Translations under genes and position numbers: made by a program
From: Candidatus Methanoplasma sp.
GTDB taxonomy: Archaea; Thermoplasmatota; Thermoplasmata; Methanomassiliicoccales; Methanomethylophilaceae
Reading direction: 5' to 3'
DNA length: 26,094 nucleotides
NCBI GenBank assembly: GCA_031256615.1
Contig: JAIRQG010000031.1
Coordinates: forward strand, 1 to 26,094
Notes under the pieces: generated by a model
What the model was told of the DNA's origin: nothing
What the model saw: only the letters and a program-made list of their open reading frames with translations
The model's database searches: none
Part shown: positions 23,676 through 26,094 of the stretch, piece after piece
How the letters are laid out: each line of letters begins with the position of its first letter
How positions within the stretch are numbered: the stretch's first letter is position 1

Positions 23676-24707
23676 ATGGATTCTCTCCAGGCCGCAAGAT
23701 ACCCTTTCCTCAGGGTATCCGCTAAGTATGCCGAAGAGAATTCTGCAGACATCGAATCGCTTATCAATTCGCCGTCTTACGAAAGTGCCAGAAAAAGAGG
23801 TGCGGAACGCGTTCTCAGCGCCATATCAGAGCACAAAGTAAGCGATGTCCCCCTTCTCCAGGAGTATGACAGATTAATGGAGGTCCTTTCCTATCCTTAC
23901 GCAAGGATCATCGTCTCCTGCCTAAACGATCGATTTTTAACAAAAAGATATGCCCTGGCCGAAGCGTCGAGAATGAACGATCTTCTTTCCGACGACCGGG
24001 GATCGGAGATGGCAGTGTCTGAAGAGCTCAGAGTGCTGTCAACCGTCGATACAGAAGGCATGATCAACATGCATTTCAGCGATTATCTTAGATTTTCCCA
24101 TGTCATGAAGGCTGTGGAGTGGAAACTTGTCAACACCGATCTCAAAGACGGCTTTGTCCGGCTGAGCTCGGACAGATTCAACAGGCTTCTCCAGAACGCC
24201 CTCCAGGAAAGGATCGAATCGGAACTTCCCCTGAATGTGCCGGATGTGTTCAAAAAGGCAATGAAAAAGGACCTCGATCGTGTGGGAATGGTCTTGTCTG
24301 ACACAAAGAAAACGCTCAGCCCGACAGGCGGCGAGGGCATGAACCCGGATTATCTCCCGCCTTGCATAAAGACCATATTGGCGAGTGCGCAGAACGGCGT
24401 GAATCTGCCGCACAGCGCAAGATTCGCGCTCGTCTCATATCTCAACGCGCTTGGGCTCAGCTACGAGCAGATAATCGGCCTCTTTGCGCAGTCTCCTGAT
24501 TTTGATGAGTCTAAATCAAGCTATCAGATCAAACATATAACCGGCGAGGAAAGGGGCGGAGAAGGTTATACTCCGCCGGAATGTGCGACCATGAAAACGA
24601 ACGGCATATGCTTCGACCCTGATTTCCTCTGCGCGAAGATCAACCACCCTCTTTCTTATTACAGGGCCAAATCCGGAAATACGCTGAAAAAAGAAGAGAA
24701 GGTATGA
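23676..24707 (+). CDS. priL: DNA primase large subunit PriL
   Basis: 343 residues. The C-terminal iron-sulfur domain is recognised by four cysteines, C230 (LPPCIKTIL), C303 (PPECATM), C312 (GICFDP) and C319 (FLCAKINHPLSYYR), in the arrangement of the archaeal/eukaryotic large primase subunit; the helical N-terminal domain covers about 1-210. With the small catalytic subunit it makes RNA/DNA primers at the replication fork. ATG at 23676 has aggaagg upstream and a TATA-like ctaaatta about 27 bases before it. Its stop abuts the stop of the opposing CDP-alcohol phosphotransferase with no base between. The small subunit is not in the window. Confidence 0.93.
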   Translation: MDSLQAARYPFLRVSAKYAEENSADIESLINSPSYESARKRGAERVLSAISEHKVSDVPLLQEYDRLMEVLSYPYARIIVSCLNDRFLTKRYALAEASRMNDLLSDDRGSEMAVSEELRVLSTVDTEGMINMHFSDYLRFSHVMKAVEWKLVNTDLKDGFVRLSSDRFNRLLQNALQERIESELPLNVPDVFKKAMKKDLDRVGMVLSDTKKTLSPTGGEGMNPDYLPPCIKTILASAQNGVNLPHSARFALVSYLNALGLSYEQIIGLFAQSPDFDESKSSYQIKHITGEERGGEGYTPPECATMKTNGICFDPDFLCAKINHPLSYYRAKSGNTLKKEEKV

Positions 24708-25346
24708 TCAATCCTTTTTGGAAAGATTCTTCCAGGTTATTATGCCCCTTTGGACAGCGGTCAGATTGCCTATGACGGCGAACCATATCATCATCATCTC
24801 CAGCCAGGATACGGAATACCCCGCCACTTCTACCGCCGAGCATCCCAGGTAGATCATTATGAACTGCATCACCGGAAAAACCGTGCTCAGCACGACCCTG
24901 TCCGCTCTTCCCAGCAGCCCCGCATACAAGCGCGGCGCGCCTATTGCCTGAGCCTGCGTTCCCATATAGGAGGTCAGAAGCACGCCTACAAGTGCCAGCA
25001 TCCCAATATATGGGTTGCACCATGCGCTCACGGCAACGCCGCCAATCATGAATACATCCGCGTATCTGTCGAAAACATGGTCTAGATAATCCCCTTTGTC
25101 GGATGCCTTTCCCGCAAGTTTCGCGACCTTGCCGTCCAAAGCGTCAAAGTATCCCGACAGAATGACCATTGCCGCTCCTGCAATGAGGAGATAATGATAT
25201 TCAAAGCTGAAGTACAGCAAAAGCCCGGAGACGAATGCAAGGATCAGGCCGATCCAGGATATCATATTGGGGTTGACGTTGATCAGTTTCTTGGCGACAG
25301 GCGTCAAAGCAAAATCCACTTTCTTTCTCTGCCCGTCTAGAACCAT
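24708..25346 (-). CDS. CDP-alcohol phosphotransferase, archaetidyl-lipid synthase-like
   Basis: 212 residues from ATG 25346, with a possible TTG start at 25367. About 5-6 membrane helices. The motif is D68xxD71G72xxA75K76(x8)G85xxxD89xxxD93, so all four Asp are present but the Arg after Ala is Lys. Length and layout resemble archaetidylinositol-phosphate and archaetidylglycerol-phosphate synthases, which join CDP-archaeol to inositol-phosphate or glycerol-phosphate on the cytoplasmic side. The start lies inside the end of the adenylate-kinase gene (10-base overlap), so translation is coupled to it. The choice between inositol, glycerol or serine head group is not possible from sequence alone. 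Confidence 0.83.
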   Translation of the reverse strand: MVLDGQRKKVDFALTPVAKKLINVNPNMISWIGLILAFVSGLLLYFSFEYHYLLIAGAAMVILSGYFDALDGKVAKLAGKASDKGDYLDHVFDRYADVFMIGGVAVSAWCNPYIGMLALVGVLLTSYMGTQAQAIGAPRLYAGLLGRADRVVLSTVFPVMQFIMIYLGCSAVEVAGYSVSWLEMMMIWFAVIGNLTAVQRGIITWKNLSKKD

Positions 25347-25864
25347 TTCTCTAATTCCCCTGTCCAATCAACATTGCCCGGTCGGTATTTATCGGTATTC
25401 CCCTTGATTATGTCCTCGGCCTTGTCCGCCAGATCGGTTACGCCGTCTGCGGAGGAATCCAGTTCGCATACGAGGACATCGGCCTCGGATGCTTCGCACA
25501 GTATCACATCCAGGACCTCCGCCTGGACATTCTCCGCTACTTTGTTCTGCGAATATCCGCGCTCTTTCAGTCTTTTTGCAAGGATGTCCGGATTGCATCT
25601 TAGAACTATTATCATATCGCATTCGACACAGTGCGACATGTGGCCCTCGATCAGGATCAGATCCTTCGTCCTGTGTTCTTCCAAAGAGAGATCCAAAGAG
25701 TCTATGTCGACGCAGTATGTGTCTCTGACATCATCTTTTTCCTCAAGCAGCCCGTTTTTACGGATGTGCTCATTGATGTCCAGTACCTCATAGCCTCTTG
25801 ATCTGAGCTCTTCGGCGAGACGTGTCTTCCCAGTGCCTGGTGTGCCTGTTATCGCTATCATCAT
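25337..25864 (-). CDS. AK6-type adenylate kinase-like protein
   Basis: 175 residues from ATG 25864 (25861 is equally possible). The P-loop G7-TPGTGK-T14 directly after the first strand, DINEHIRKNGL, LIEGHMSHCVECDMIIVLRC and RLKERGYSQNKVAENVQAEVLD match the COG1936/AK6 family, small kinases making ADP from AMP and ATP and linked in eukaryotes and archaea to ribosome assembly. It starts 4 bases after the PfkB stop with no clear Shine-Dalgarno, suggesting translational coupling, and overlaps the CDP-alcohol phosphotransferase. It is the only gene here ending in TAG; the next in-frame stop is TGA after ten further codons. Confidence 0.88.
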   Translation of the reverse strand: MMIAITGTPGTGKTRLAEELRSRGYEVLDINEHIRKNGLLEEKDDVRDTYCVDIDSLDLSLEEHRTKDLILIEGHMSHCVECDMIIVLRCNPDILAKRLKERGYSQNKVAENVQAEVLDVILCEASEADVLVCELDSSADGVTDLADKAEDIIKGNTDKYRPGNVDWTGELEKWF

Positions 25865-25868
25865 TTTA

Positions 25869-26094
25869 TCACAGGTACTTGTCGGCGCGTTCAAGCACCT
25901 CTTCCCATTTGGGGGTGTTCGTCAAGGCGCCTACCTTCTCAACAACGAAGGACGACGTTGCCGATGCCAGGATAAGAGATTCATGAATTTTGTACCCATT
26001 ATATAATCCGCAATAAAATCCGGCGCGGAAAGCATCCCCTGCACCCGTAGCATCGACAAACGCCTTTCCTTCTATGACGGGGATCTTGACCACC
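25869..26094 (-). CDS. PfkB-family sugar/nucleoside kinase, 5' truncated by the window edge
   Basis: Only the last 74 residues are visible; the reading frame stays open to the right edge, so the first codon here (GTG) is probably internal. The segment FVDATGAGDAFRAGFYCGL is the PfkB signature with the catalytic Asp of GAGDAF, followed by helices of the usual C-terminal lobe. The family phosphorylates ribose, fructose, adenosine or, in some archaea, inositol and other sugars; the substrate cannot be read from this part. It leads an apparent operon with AK6 and the CDP-alcohol phosphotransferase. Confidence 0.88.
   Translation of the reverse strand, partial: VVKIPVIEGKAFVDATGAGDAFRAGFYCGLYNGYKIHESLILASATSSFVVEKVGALTNTPKWEEVLERADKYL

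Noticed and set aside
1..26094. tRNA, rRNA, CRISPR arrays, insertion sequences
   Set aside because: No regularly spaced repeats, transposase motifs, rRNA-like blocks or cloverleaf-like intergenic segments were found by reading both strands.

Overview
The window looks archaeal. It carries an archaeal EF-1 beta next to a four-CxxC zinc-ribbon protein, the large subunit of archaeal/eukaryotic primase (PriL), an AK6-type adenylate kinase, a COG1031-type radical SAM protein, two CDP-alcohol phosphotransferases and TATA-box promoters placed for leaderless or short-leader transcripts. About half of the bases are G+C. Of 27 stop codons, 22 are TGA, 4 TAA and 1 TAG. With the content, this suggests a euryarchaeote near Thermoplasmatota/Methanomassiliicoccales. 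That placement is an inference; no diagnostic methanogenesis gene is present.

Layout. (1) About 1-13,620 is a surface-glycan and lipid region: a 5'-truncated exported protein, a multi-spanning GT-C glycosyltransferase, a GT4 glycosyltransferase, a Wzx-like flippase, a cardiolipin-synthase-like PLD protein, a second GT-C protein with a second exported protein (paralogues of the first pair), a LicC-like cytidylyltransferase with a CDP-alcohol phosphotransferase, a GT2 enzyme, and two integral membrane proteins. (2) 13,675-14,985: IlvE aminotransferase and an ACT-domain regulator. (3) 15,053-19,772: a polyprenyl-phosphate-mannose-synthase-like GT2, then an opposing operon of DUF89 phosphatase, sugar nucleotidyltransferase, HddA-like kinase and a GmhA-GmhB fusion. 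The last three genes match a complete nucleotide-activated (probably GDP-) heptose pathway. (4) 19,937-26,094: housekeeping and lipid genes (zinc ribbon, EF-1 beta, malic enzyme, radical SAM, PriL, CDP-alcohol phosphotransferase, AK6-like kinase, truncated PfkB kinase).

How it may work together: the heptose operon would supply an activated heptose, the DPM-like enzyme a polyprenyl-phosphate sugar donor, the cytosolic GT2/GT4 enzymes would build a lipid-linked glycan, the flippase would export it, and the two GT-C proteins would use polyprenyl-phosphate sugars outside. Cytidylyltransferase, CDP-alcohol phosphotransferases and the PLD enzyme suggest parallel polar-lipid head-group chemistry. 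Substrates cannot be read from sequence.

No rRNA, tRNA, CRISPR array, insertion sequence or transposase was seen. No stretch over 300 bases lacks a gene; the longest gaps (about 225-245 bases) precede the genes at 6,866, 11,220 and 12,336 and hold promoter-like or T-rich sequence.
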